A DNA stretch of 46,728 nucleotides from Candidatus Brocadia carolinensis. Its GTDB lineage: Bacteria > Planctomycetota > Brocadiia > Brocadiales > Brocadiaceae. Of this stretch, positions 28,284 to 37,272 are shown piece by piece. The stretch covers positions 1 to 46,728 of the forward strand of contig AYTS01000034.1 in NCBI GenBank assembly GCA_002009475.1. The letters are read 5' to 3'. The position numbers were made by a program, and so were the translations under genes. Position 1 is the stretch's first letter. Each line of letters opens with the position of its first letter. The notes beneath the pieces were generated by a model. That model did no database searches. It saw only the letters and a program-made list of their open reading frames with translations, and had not been told where the DNA came from.

Positions 28284-29858
28284 CTATAAAATACTCAAAT
28301 ACTGCAAGAACATTTTTAAGAATACCTTAATACTCGCCCAATTTGCCAACAATCCCACAATCGTAGCAATAGTAACAACTATCGTTAACCAAAATATATT
28401 CAATTGCAAACGATACATGACTTCCATGTTTCTGGTTGACAGGAATTCTGAGAATGAATTTGCAACGAGAGAAAGAGATTTCTTTAAACGATCTATGTCA
28501 AATTTGACAAATTCAATAGAAACATCTTTAAGGTTTTCAACTTCATTTACATTAGGATTCTTTTTGATTATTTTCATATCTTCAATAGATTTCATTTTAT
28601 AATGGATATGCTTAATTCGTTCATTAAACTCCATTGATGTTCTTTCCAAAATCATAGATTCTTGTTTAACAACATTATTGAGTTTGATGTATTTATTCAA
28701 TTTGTAACGTGAGAAAGGTCTAAGCTTCATACTATCAAAAACAGCCATTCTAAGCTTCTCAATATTTCTCTGAGCAGTTCTTAAGAATTCGATAACAGCA
28801 ATACAAGGAAGAATAGCATCAAGGACATATTTTGTATTGTGTATAATAGCAGATATCTCTCCATCATAATGCTTAGTTTCAAGTGTTTTAAGATACGATT
28901 CCCATAAAACAATGAGACGATGTGCCGTACAATTATTAGTTTTAGTTGTATTAGTATGAGACCAAACAAATAGAGACTTACCATCACCATAAATATCGCG
29001 ATAAAATTCTAAACCCAAAGAACTCAACCAACCTCGTGATTCATTTCTTAAGGTATCAAAAGCTTCTTCGCCTTCGGGTAATCCCTTCATTCCATAAACT
29101 TCAATGGCGGGCAGACACGGCTTTTTCCCAGTAATTTGCTGCATAAAATATCCTTTTATGTATGGTCTTATACATAACTCAATATTAATACGTAGATTAT
29201 TAATCCATTCAAGAATTTGCTGAGTTATTATTGAACCAACATACTCTTCAGTATATCCTTTCATTTTCCAGGGGAAAAGACTTCTAAAACTGATTCTTGA
29301 AAGATAGTGTTTTTCCTGCAATTCTAATAAATGTTTAGTAGCTTCGTGTGTAAGATGGACATCCAGCGTTATTTCGACTACAGAAGGTAAAACTTTGTGT
29401 ATAGAGATACTAATATAGTCAACTTCCGGTGGAAGATCTCTAATTTCACAAACTGCCTCATGAAAAAATGCTATTCTTTTTCCTTTTCGGCGTATTAATC
29501 CAAGCTTTTTGTATCCACCGCCCGAAATGGATTCGGTAAAATGTCTGAATTCAGTTGGAAAATTTCTGTTATAAAAATCGTCTTGTAAACCCGGCAGCAG
29601 CCTAATAAGACCCTTTTGAAAATTATCGAACTCTTCAATGTGAAATATCTCAATTAGACGAAAATATAAAAACAGAAATTCGACCCCTTTGGGAGGTCTG
29701 CTTTTCTCGTATTCTTTCTCCGACTCACGCCGCTGATGTTTCCGAATGATCTGGAGGTTGTGTATAAAACCGCTATTGAACTTTGGTAAAGTTTCTGCCC
29801 AGTCCAGATACTTGCTGGAGAGGAATAAGCGAATTTTGTCGGGAACTTTAAATTTCAA
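28284..29858 (-). CDS. Uncharacterised 524-aa protein with C-terminal membrane segments
   Basis: I do not recognise a family. Residues 1-380 look globular with no signal peptide. About 395-480 is a charged, probably coiled helical region (MILERTSMEFNERIKHIHYK, FVKFDIDRLKKSLSLVANSF). The last 38 residues hold one or two hydrophobic segments (IFWLTIVVTIATIVGLLANW then VFLKMFLQYL), so it is tail-anchored. The start is a TTG at 29858 with no clear Shine-Dalgarno; no ATG is in frame before a stop. It lies 123 bases after the radical SAM gene on the same strand, so it may be the last gene of that operon. A sensor or effector role at the membrane is speculation. Confidence 0.6.
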   Translation of the reverse strand: MKFKVPDKIRLFLSSKYLDWAETLPKFNSGFIHNLQIIRKHQRRESEKEYEKSRPPKGVEFLFLYFRLIEIFHIEEFDNFQKGLIRLLPGLQDDFYNRNFPTEFRHFTESISGGGYKKLGLIRRKGKRIAFFHEAVCEIRDLPPEVDYISISIHKVLPSVVEITLDVHLTHEATKHLLELQEKHYLSRISFRSLFPWKMKGYTEEYVGSIITQQILEWINNLRINIELCIRPYIKGYFMQQITGKKPCLPAIEVYGMKGLPEGEEAFDTLRNESRGWLSSLGLEFYRDIYGDGKSLFVWSHTNTTKTNNCTAHRLIVLWESYLKTLETKHYDGEISAIIHNTKYVLDAILPCIAVIEFLRTAQRNIEKLRMAVFDSMKLRPFSRYKLNKYIKLNNVVKQESMILERTSMEFNERIKHIHYKMKSIEDMKIIKKNPNVNEVENLKDVSIEFVKFDIDRLKKSLSLVANSFSEFLSTRNMEVMYRLQLNIFWLTIVVTIATIVGLLANWASIKVFLKMFLQYLSIL

Positions 29859-29981
29859 TCTTTTACTTTTAGAAATAAATTATAAGAATGTTAAACTGTT
29901 GGGAAAGGAGGTATGGAAACGAGGGACACTTCCCATGATATTGATAGCGGTTACTTAGGCAAAATAGAATTAAAAGACGTA

Positions 29982-31088
29982 TTAGAGAAAGTTACTACTG
30001 GCATATTCTTCTTTAAATACATTTACATTTTTCAATATTTCTCTGATGGATTTTTCTCTCACATTTCCAACAGCCCTTTCGGGGTAATTTTTAAAAAACA
30101 TATCGTAGCAATTGCTAACATAACCATCGTGGCTAATCCTGATTGCCTGAATATATAATGTATCCCAGGGCAGATAATTAAAATATATGTTGTTATCATT
30201 GATTGAGTATTTTTCGAAAATAACACCATAGTTGTCAATCAGCAGTTCATGTTTATTGATGATGTTTCTATCTGCCATTTTCTCCATTAAGTCTCGAGTA
30301 GTTGTGAAATCATTTTTAAAGTAAATATTCAGTCCTTTGTAGTTTGTGAAGTTAACAATCTCCCCTTTTGTTAGTTTTTGTATCTCAAATATAATTTCAT
30401 CATTAGAGATAAACAAATTATCGTGTATATTCAATGTTACATAAGGTGAGATTAATATGTTCTTTATTCCCAGGTTATAAATAGTTTCAATTACCTCTGC
30501 AATAGAAGAGGCATTTATTTTATTCAAAGTAAGGCTTATAAAGATTTTCTTCGATAGCTCATATTTTGATAGTACGGATAAATTGTTCATTAACTTATCA
30601 TAACTGCCAGTACCTCTTATCCAATCATGAGTCTTTCTATTGCCATCGAGACTAATATCGATATAATCCGGCTTAATAAATTCAAGCTCAATAATATTGT
30701 GTTCATTTAATAGAATACCATTGGTTACAAACCCAAATCGTAATGAAGGGATTTCGGTTCTTTTTGTTTTGAAATAATGTAATAATTCTTTTGTTTTATG
30801 CCAACTCAACAAGGGTTCTTTTCCTACATTACCAAAGGTTCTGGCTCCTGATACAATTAATTCATCAAAAACATCTTCCCATGCCTGGATAGATAAATGA
30901 TTGTTCAAATTACTATATCCAACATAACAATGCATGCATTTTAAATTGCAGATATCGTTAATGAAGTAAGAAACCTCCATAGGTATTGAGTTATTGTGAT
31001 AAAAGTTATTATCTTCAAAATCTGATATGGCAAATTTTTTACAATTAGTAGTTATCCCATTATTACTGCCTGAGAATCCTAATGCCAT
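29982..31088 (-). CDS. Radical SAM enzyme with SPASM-like C-terminal region
   Basis: This 368-aa protein has the 4Fe-4S motif CNLKCMHC (CX3CX2C) at about residue 47 and the barrel patterns FGNVGKEPLL and PDYIDISLDGNRKTHDWIRG. The C-terminal GYVSNCYDMFFKNYPERAVG with SIREIL resembles a shortened SPASM/twitch domain found in peptide-modifying maturases. A strong AAGGAGG precedes the ATG at 31088, fixing the start; the Gly/Ser/Asn-rich N-terminal extension MALGFSGSNNGITTNC is therefore real. It follows the SIR2 gene by 13 bases in the transporter operon. Substrate unknown; I see no obvious separate precursor peptide next to it. Confidence 0.83.
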   Translation of the reverse strand: MALGFSGSNNGITTNCKKFAISDFEDNNFYHNNSIPMEVSYFINDICNLKCMHCYVGYSNLNNHLSIQAWEDVFDELIVSGARTFGNVGKEPLLSWHKTKELLHYFKTKRTEIPSLRFGFVTNGILLNEHNIIELEFIKPDYIDISLDGNRKTHDWIRGTGSYDKLMNNLSVLSKYELSKKIFISLTLNKINASSIAEVIETIYNLGIKNILISPYVTLNIHDNLFISNDEIIFEIQKLTKGEIVNFTNYKGLNIYFKNDFTTTRDLMEKMADRNIINKHELLIDNYGVIFEKYSINDNNIYFNYLPWDTLYIQAIRISHDGYVSNCYDMFFKNYPERAVGNVREKSIREILKNVNVFKEEYASSNFL

Positions 31089-31101
31089 AACTACCTCCTT
31101 T

Positions 31102-32117
31102 TTAAATATTTTCCAAAAATTCTATTATTTTTTGTTTGTATTTTGAATTTATTATATCTTCTTTTTCCTTTTCAGTGACTCCATTTTTTATATTGTCTAA
31201 ATAGTTTTGTTCTTCTTCAGTTAATAATGGAACCAAGATCATATTTTTGTGTTCGCTGTAAAAAAGTATTTTATATTCATCTATCTTTGAACGACTTGTA
31301 AGTTTTATAATAAATACTTTAGGGCAAATATCTGTATTTAATTGTTTAACTATCTGTTTAACTTGATTTAAGAAAAACGTAATGTTAAGGTCGTTTAAGT
31401 CGTATCCTATGAAAACAAAATGGTTACTAATTAAATCAAAAATAAAAGCTTTGTCCATAGCGTTTTTTTTCTAACTGTTGGAGTCTATCATAATAATCAC
31501 TCTCACTGGCTACAATAGAATTTACATATTCTTCTTCTTTGTAGCAACCATGGTATTTGTATATTTTTATTAATTCACTTTTGCTATCTGAACAAGGATT
31601 ACGTATATCTCGAGTTTCATGAAACCCCTTTGCGGTTATGTCACTAATATATGTTTTATAACCAGGACCTTTTTGAAGGGCAACATTTTCTATATTCGTA
31701 TCCCAGTTTGTAGTGTAAATTTTCTTAAATTTATCTATTAATAAAATATGTTGCTTCCACTTATCCTCGCTATTTATTAAAGTTTTATCAAGATTATCAA
31801 ATTCAGCGGTTAGTATTCTTCGGAATATTTTCTTTCCTTCATCAATAGGTTTTTGTGGGCTTTTTTCTTTACCCATTATCCAATAAAAATATTCCGTTGC
31901 TTCCATCCAATTATTATTAAATACAGTTTTTAAATCAATTTTTATGCCAACGTCTCTTCTTATGTAACATCTAAGGATTTCAATAAAATTCTTCCATGTA
32001 GGAAAGCCCTCAATATTAGATGAAAATCCAGCACCAACAAATGGTATTAAATTTTTTTTTAATACGTGATTGTTTCATCTCTTCCAAAATTTTCTCGGTA
32101 TAGGCACTAAAACTCAC
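31102..32117 (-). CDS. SIR2-like (NADase-fold) protein, two one-base frameshifts
   Basis: The three frames join into one 337-aa protein. The N-terminus is IPFVGAGFSSNIEGFPTW, bearing the GAGFS NAD-binding motif. The middle is KKIYTTNWDTNIENV followed by IKIYKYHGCYKEEEY (the Asn and catalytic His of the SIR2 fold), and the C-terminus is HFVFIGYDLNDLNITFFLNQ. The joins need one A fewer in the A9 run (T9 on + at 32052-32060) and in the A8 run (T8 at 31463-31470). The start is GTG 32117 with AGAGGA seven bases upstream, overlapping the permease gene by 11 bases. SIR2-like proteins of this type (FIGYSLND signature) are common NAD+-depleting effectors of antiphage systems; that role is inferred. 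Only the pieces 31102-31458 and 31436-31906 read as separate ORFs. Confidence 0.8.
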
Positions 32118-32892
32118 GATAGAATCCTCTAGTACCTATTTGTATTTTTTTGATAAACAGAAATAAAAATATTATTTCTCCAACAAGAAATACCCACATC
32201 CACCACGCAGAAAACATAAACGACAATCCATCGAAAAGCATTCTACCTAAGCTTGAATTAGGCGGCTGTACCCCAAGTCCTAAGAAATTCAAAGCCAGAT
32301 TCATCATAAGAATTTCAGGCATCCTTGCTAACGTATAGCTGGTAACTCCATTCTTGACATTTGGGAATAGGTGATAAATATAAATATAAGACTTTGAAAG
32401 ACCGTAACTCATTTTAGCAATTACAAAATCATTCTTCTTAGCGATTTCTAACTGATTATAAACATATAGTGCCTGAGTGGGAATAAGAATAAATATCATA
32501 ATTGCAATCGCATTTATTTGGCCAGCGCCTATAAGAATCAACAGAAATAAGGCAATCAGCAAGACAGGTAAGGTAACCCAATAATGGATAAGATTTAAAA
32601 AGAATTCTCGAATCTTTTCATTGCTGAAGTAAGAAAGTAACATACCTAAAAAAAGACCCAAACAGTAGATAGTGGGTAGAACGACCGAAATTGTTATGAT
32701 TTCGATACCTAATGCATTCATTGATCTTAAGAAAATATCGGCACCTGTTAAATCAGTACCAAACCAATTTCTAAAAGAAGGGGCAGACAAATATTTTGTT
32801 TCTTCAATATTTACGATAAAGGATTTGTATACATATCCCAAAATCAAAAAAAACACTACGAAATAAATTATGCCGCGTTTTTGAATTCTCAC
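32107..32892 (-). CDS. Oligopeptide/dipeptide/nickel-type ABC transporter permease (DppC/OppC-like)
   Basis: This 261-aa inner-membrane protein has about six hydrophobic segments. The permease EAA-like loop and the family tail LNFLGLGVQPPNSSLGRML are present, and the N-terminus has the DppC-type GTDLTGADIFLR. It pairs with the DppB-like permease 15 bases upstream. Its 3' end overlaps the SIR2 gene, so transport and SIR2 functions appear translationally coupled. Confidence 0.9.
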   Translation of the reverse strand: MRIQKRGIIYFVVFFLILGYVYKSFIVNIEETKYLSAPSFRNWFGTDLTGADIFLRSMNALGIEIITISVVLPTIYCLGLFLGMLLSYFSNEKIREFFLNLIHYWVTLPVLLIALFLLILIGAGQINAIAIMIFILIPTQALYVYNQLEIAKKNDFVIAKMSYGLSKSYIYIYHLFPNVKNGVTSYTLARMPEILMMNLALNFLGLGVQPPNSSLGRMLFDGLSFMFSAWWMWVFLVGEIIFLFLFIKKIQIGTRGFYREF

Positions 32893-32907
32893 AATTGCCT
32901 TACTACT

Positions 32908-33780
32908 TCATTCGTTAATAGTTCTTGGATCAAGTCTGAATCTGATCATTTCGGTTAAAATACCGATGATGCTTAATAAAATTATACTAAAAATGCAAAA
33001 TCCAATGATTACTGGATAATCAAAACGCTGAATGGCAAACACAAATTTGTAGCCAATGCCATGTATCCCAAAGGGAGTTTCGACAAAGAAAATGAATCCG
33101 AACATGTAAATAACAAGGTTTTCAAAGAATGATAAATAGTCAATAAAAACAAATTTTTTACAAAACATTTTCCATATCTGTTTCTTATTGAATCCACATG
33201 ATTGATGAAAAGAAAAAAAATCACTCTCGGTGGTTTCGAATATCGTTTTACTAAAAGATTTTGAAACAATATAGATTGGATAAATAGATAAGATAAGACT
33301 CGTAAAAAGATATTTAATGCTAGATAAAAAATCTATTCCCATACGATCTAATAAATACAGAAAAACATAAGAGAATACAATCATGGGTACGTAAAAGACA
33401 AATGCAGATTTCCTCCACAGGTTTTCTGCACGCTGCGATTTAATAATGAAAAGACCAATAAAGGTTCCTACGCCGTAACTAAAGCACAAAGCGGGTATGA
33501 TTGATTTTGCAGATTCTCCCAAAGCACTACCTATTTCTTTGATGGCTAATTGACCTGACGCAGTAGACATTCCGAAATCAAACAAAATAATATGCCGAAG
33601 GAAAGTAGTATAAATTTCCCAGGCAGACGCTCTATGAGAAACATCCAGATTTAATGTCCCATAAATGACATACTCTGGATTGCTAATACCCAAAAATATA
33701 ATTGCTACAGGCAATAGGGGAATAATTAAGATGGTTAATCCTAAAAAAACAAGCCGATATATTATCCTTTTAATTGTCAT
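32908..33780 (-). CDS. Oligopeptide/dipeptide/nickel-type ABC transporter permease (DppB/OppB-like)
   Basis: This 290-aa membrane protein has a TIKRIIYRLVFLGLTILIIP N-terminal helix and several further hydrophobic helices. The C-terminal FVETPFGIHGIGYKFVFAIQ with DYPVIIGFCIF is the DppB pattern (normally E-x-x-F-x-x-P-G-x-G). It begins 3 bases after the binding-protein stop. The EAA loop (FHQSCGFNKKQIWKMF) is diverged. Confidence 0.88.
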   Translation of the reverse strand: MTIKRIIYRLVFLGLTILIIPLLPVAIIFLGISNPEYVIYGTLNLDVSHRASAWEIYTTFLRHIILFDFGMSTASGQLAIKEIGSALGESAKSIIPALCFSYGVGTFIGLFIIKSQRAENLWRKSAFVFYVPMIVFSYVFLYLLDRMGIDFLSSIKYLFTSLILSIYPIYIVSKSFSKTIFETTESDFFSFHQSCGFNKKQIWKMFCKKFVFIDYLSFFENLVIYMFGFIFFVETPFGIHGIGYKFVFAIQRFDYPVIIGFCIFSIILLSIIGILTEMIRFRLDPRTINE

Positions 33781-33783
33781 CAG

Positions 33784-35382
33784 TTACTTTCTTTGTGGAC
33801 TCTTTCTAGCATATTTATAAAATCTATATCCTAATGGATGAAGCGGCATCTCAAATTTAGCATCCGATACTCGTATTCCATTTTTGTAATAAGCCAGGAA
33901 AAAAGGCATATCATTAAGTATTATCTCTTGTGCCTTTAAATATTGTTCATGCTGTTTGTCCAAAGGCATTTTTGGAGCTTCCTGAATCAGAGTATCAAAA
34001 TCAGGATTGGAATATTTGTTGAAATTATTACCGGCGGGCGGAAAAGAAGTCGTTCTAAAGGGATTGAGAAAATGACACACGTCTGCATAAAGTAGTCCCC
34101 AATATATTTGTATCATATCGTAGTTTCCCTTTGTAAGCCTTTCAACAAGGACAGGGAAGGCAACGGCTTCGATTTTAACATCAATAGAATAAATTTGTAA
34201 TTCCTTTGCTATAAAATCAGCAAGTGTTCTTGAAATGATATCTTCAAAACAAACAAGTTTAATTGTTATCTTTGAATTTAGTAAATTTCTGGCTTTCTCC
34301 GGCGAATAAGTCAATATAGGATTGGAATTTGCCAAATCCCCAAATATAGAAGGAAATAAAGATTGTGTGACAACTCCCTGCTCGTTAATTATGCTTTGCA
34401 ATTTTTCCCGACTAATAGCATAGTTTATTCCCTGCCTGATATTTTTATCTGTAATTTTTTCAAGATTAAACAGATAAAAGTTTAATTGTGTTTGTTTTAA
34501 AATTTCTTTTGTATATTCAAAAGGCATCTTAGTATTTTCAAGTTGTCGCTGGATAGGTAAGTTTAACTCAAGAAAATCAGATTTATGATTTTTAAACATC
34601 AAGAATGCAAGGTTATCATCGGTGGTTAAATTAAGAACAACTTCATCGATGAATGGCAGTTGCATGTTATTTTGTTTTTCCCAATAAGATTCATTTCTTA
34701 CGAAAACAATTTGTTCATTTGATTCAAAACGTTCTAGTTTAAAAGACCCTGTACCGACAGGATGTAGTTTGAATTCCTTACCATAAAAAGCTATTGCCTG
34801 TCTCTTCACGATACTTGTATATGGTAAAGATAATAAATTTGGGAAATTATAGTCCTTTTCCTTTAATTTAAAATGAATCGTATAATCATCTTTTATTACG
34901 ATTCCTTCGATTCCGTTTGATTCCCCATTTCTAAATTCATCAATTCCAAGTAAATTATTGAAATAAGATATCCCAAGTGATTTTGAGTCTTTACTGAGCA
35001 ATCGCTCGAATGTGAATTTGACGTCTTCCGCTTTAAACGCGCGTTCGTTGCTATCTTTAAAGCAAACATCTTCAGCAAACAAAACATCCTTTCTCAGTTT
35101 AAGAACCCAATTTATACCATCGATTGTTTCCCAGGATTCTGCCAAAGAAGGTATAATCTTGCCTTTCAAGTCTACATCAGTTAACGTATTAAAAATTTGT
35201 TTTACTATTTGAATATGACCTGCATGGTAGGCATCTACGGGATCAAAAGAATTAATTTGGGCCTGTTGTAGCTGCAATATATCATGTAAAACAATCGATC
35301 CAGAATCTTTTTGTTTTTTGCCACATCCATTTAGTAAGACAAATGCTGATAAAATTATGATTAGACAAAGAGAGCGCTTCAT
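33784..35382 (-). CDS. Solute-binding lipoprotein of an oligopeptide/nickel-type ABC transporter (SBP family 5)
   Basis: This 532-aa protein starts at ATG 35382 with a lipoprotein signal peptide (MKRSLCLIIILSAFVLLNGC, Cys as lipidation site). A longer frame to 35538 only overlaps the ATPase gene. Family-5 text includes AESWETIDGINWVLKLRKDV, AFKAEDVKFTFERLL, HPVGTGSFKLE, INYAISREKL and the C-terminal APKMPLDKQHEQYLKAQEII. The start is one base after the ATPase gene stop. The ligand cannot be told: peptides, nickel chelates and other small solutes all occur in the family. Confidence 0.9.
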   Translation of the reverse strand: MKRSLCLIIILSAFVLLNGCGKKQKDSGSIVLHDILQLQQAQINSFDPVDAYHAGHIQIVKQIFNTLTDVDLKGKIIPSLAESWETIDGINWVLKLRKDVLFAEDVCFKDSNERAFKAEDVKFTFERLLSKDSKSLGISYFNNLLGIDEFRNGESNGIEGIVIKDDYTIHFKLKEKDYNFPNLLSLPYTSIVKRQAIAFYGKEFKLHPVGTGSFKLERFESNEQIVFVRNESYWEKQNNMQLPFIDEVVLNLTTDDNLAFLMFKNHKSDFLELNLPIQRQLENTKMPFEYTKEILKQTQLNFYLFNLEKITDKNIRQGINYAISREKLQSIINEQGVVTQSLFPSIFGDLANSNPILTYSPEKARNLLNSKITIKLVCFEDIISRTLADFIAKELQIYSIDVKIEAVAFPVLVERLTKGNYDMIQIYWGLLYADVCHFLNPFRTTSFPPAGNNFNKYSNPDFDTLIQEAPKMPLDKQHEQYLKAQEIILNDMPFFLAYYKNGIRVSDAKFEMPLHPLGYRFYKYARKSPQRK

Positions 35383-35383
35383 T

Positions 35384-36334
35384 TTATTTTCTCTGTTTAT
35401 TATAGAGATGACATCTAACATCATTATTTTCTTTGAAAATTTCAGGTGTTTTATTAAAACAAATGTCCCCAATAACAACAGGACACCTGGATGCAAAAGG
35501 ACATCCTTCAGGTTCAGTAAAAGACGATGGAGGATCACCTTTAATCAATATTTTCTCCTTGTTTAATAAGGGAACGGATGCCATCAGTGCCCTGGTATAA
35601 GGATGTAATGGATTACTGTAGATGTTTTCGACCTTTCCCTCTTCCATCAACATACCGCGATACATAACTAAAACCCTGTCAGCAACTTCTTTTATTACTC
35701 CTAGATCATGAGAAACAAAAAGTATACTTATTTTGTTTTTTAGACCTTTGAAAATTTCCAATATTTGCTTTTGTATTGTTACATCGAGCGCAGAAGTCGG
35801 TTCATCAGCAATTAATAATTTCGGATTGCATGATAATGCCATTGCGATCATTATCCGCTGATTAATTCCCATACTTTGCTGATATGGGTATTCATGTATT
35901 TTTGAATCAGGGTTAGGAATTCCTAAACTTTTTAGTAATAATATTCCCTTTTCTTGAGCTTCTTCACTGGATAATTTTTGGTGTAGTTTAATAATTTCTG
36001 TAATTTGCTTTCCTATCGTTATAACAGGGTTTAAGGCTGAAGACGGATTCTGGAATATCATAGCAATTTTACTTCCTCGAATCTGGTTAAGCTCTTTTTT
36101 ACTTAATTTAAAGATATCTTGTCCATTAAAAGTTATACTGCCCTTTTCTTCGTAACTATTGTTTAATCGTAAAATAGCTCTGCATGTAACTGTTTTACCA
36201 CAACCAGATTCACCAATAATTCCAAGTATTTCACCCTCGAATAATTTAAATGAAAGGTTATTAACAGCATAGACTATATTCCCTTGTGATTTAAATTTAA
36301 TTACAAGGTCTTTAACTTCTAAAAGTACAGTCAT
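35384..36334 (-). CDS. Oligopeptide/dipeptide-type ABC transporter ATPase (DppD/OppD-like)
   Basis: This 316-aa ATPase has Walker [10 protein letters not shown]-loop [11 protein letters not shown], Walker [15 protein letters not shown] and the H-loop VSHDLG. The C-terminal oligopeptide-type extension has the cysteine pattern CPFASRC...C...C, which binds Fe-S or zinc in relatives. The signature motif is unusual: [10 protein letters not shown] replaces the usual FSGGMRQR. No second ATPase (DppF-like) is present, so it acts as a homodimer or with a partner elsewhere. It is the first gene of the operon; its promoter should lie in 36335-36560. Confidence 0.9.
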   Translation of the reverse strand: MTVLLEVKDLVIKFKSQGNIVYAVNNLSFKLFEGEILGIIGESGCGKTVTCRAILRLNNSYEEKGSITFNGQDIFKLSKKELNQIRGSKIAMIFQNPSSALNPVITIGKQITEIIKLHQKLSSEEAQEKGILLLKSLGIPNPDSKIHEYPYQQSMGINQRIMIAMALSCNPKLLIADEPTSALDVTIQKQILEIFKGLKNKISILFVSHDLGVIKEVADRVLVMYRGMLMEEGKVENIYSNPLHPYTRALMASVPLLNKEKILIKGDPPSSFTEPEGCPFASRCPVVIGDICFNKTPEIFKENNDVRCHLYNKQRK

Positions 36335-36567
36335 TTTTAAAGTTATTTAAAAAACATAAGTAAATTGGCAATGTTATTAAAATACAGATTCGGCAGGAAG
36401 TATAAGTTGTCAATGAAATTATTTCAATATTATTTTCAAATAAGAAATCACGTGCTGAATAAAGAAGTACGAAACGTGAGCGCAACGAAGCATGTCAAAG
36501 TATAAGTGTAGCAAAATTTAAGAAACATATACATATTTAGTAGTATAGGGATATTTAAAAAAAAGAC

Positions 36568-36596
36568 TTGACATACTAATACGTATTTATATATTA
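36568..36596 (+). promoter_or_regulatory. Promoter with embedded palindrome, upstream of the RHH gene
   Basis: TTGACA (36568) and TATATT (36590) or ATATTA (36591) are 16-17 bases apart. The palindrome AATACGTATT (36578-36587) sits in the spacer, an apt operator for the ribbon-helix-helix protein encoded next. It also lies in the divergent region of the ABC operon. Confidence 0.5.
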
Positions 36597-36626
36597 TACA
36601 TTCACGTACTATTAATAAATACTATA

Positions 36627-36923
36627 ATGGCGGAATACCTTATGAGTGTAAAAGATATGTTAAATAGCTTAGAAGCCGCTAAAGAAGCAAACGAACACTA
36701 TGACGATTTGTTTATTCCACTCAGTTTGAGGCTTGAAAGGGATTCTTATGCCTTTCTGATAGCCCTTTCAAGGAAATATGACATCGCAAAAGCCGCTATG
36801 GCAGCAGACCTTTTAAAAGAGGCCATAGGCGAGGCTATGGGTTACGTAGGAGAGGACGAGACAATTAAAATGATAAAACAGGGCGAAAAAGAGTTATGTG
36901 CTAAAAAAAGGAAAAAAGGTTGA
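36627..36923 (+). CDS. Small ribbon-helix-helix-like regulator
   Basis: This 98-aa protein contains a strand LFIPLSLRLERD followed by two helices (SYAFLIALSRKYDIAKAAMA, ADLLKEAIGEAM), a pattern that fits the RHH/MetJ-Arc fold of antitoxins and repressors. The tail is Lys-rich. A second ATG (36642) is possible. It may repress itself and the divergent transporter operon through the palindrome in its promoter (inference). Confidence 0.55.
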   Translation: MAEYLMSVKDMLNSLEAAKEANEHYDDLFIPLSLRLERDSYAFLIALSRKYDIAKAAMAADLLKEAIGEAMGYVGEDETIKMIKQGEKELCAKKRKKG

Positions 36924-36996
36924 ACGTGTACGGATTATTACCAAGAGGGAAATTATGGAATAAGTGAAAAATTGACTATTAAAAGGGGGTAGATTC

Positions 36997-37176
36997 ATGG
37001 GGGATATTATTCATAAGATTCTTGCAAACGGAAGATGTTCTAACTGTAAGATACAAATCAGCAAAATTTATTCTGACTACACTATTTACAAAACAAGGCT
37101 ATTAAAATTACTTAAAACCAACAAAATGTTGCAGATAAAATGCCCTCATTGTAAAAATATGCTTACTGTTTGTTAA
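36997..37176 (+). CDS. 59-aa zinc-ribbon protein (Com-like)
   Basis: A short frame starts at ATG 36997 after GGGGG. It has two CxxC knuckles: GRCSNCK near residue 14 and IKCPHCK near residue 48, separated by a basic helix. This resembles phage Mu Com and related small zinc-finger regulators carried on mobile elements. The function is inferred from similarity of layout only. A terminator follows 45 bases later. Confidence 0.6.
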   Translation: MGDIIHKILANGRCSNCKIQISKIYSDYTIYKTRLLKLLKTNKMLQIKCPHCKNMLTVC

Positions 37177-37221
37177 AGGGCAATAATATCTAAAAGGCAA
37201 AGAAGTCTCTCGAAGACAAAG

Positions 37222-37272
37222 AAGCCAATATGTATGGTTGATAAGGTCGACCATAGGTATTGGCTTTTTTTA
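37222..37272 (+). terminator. Rho-independent terminator
   Basis: AGCCAATATGTATGGT pairs with ACCATAGGTATTGGCT (two mismatched positions) around a GATAAGG-type loop, followed by seven T. It ends the unit of the RHH and zinc-ribbon genes. Confidence 0.8.

Noticed and set aside
29913..30158. + strand frame of 81 codons after AAGGAGGT
   Set aside because: The Shine-Dalgarno is only one base from the ATG, and two thirds of the frame lies antisense to the end of the radical SAM gene with no recognisable content.
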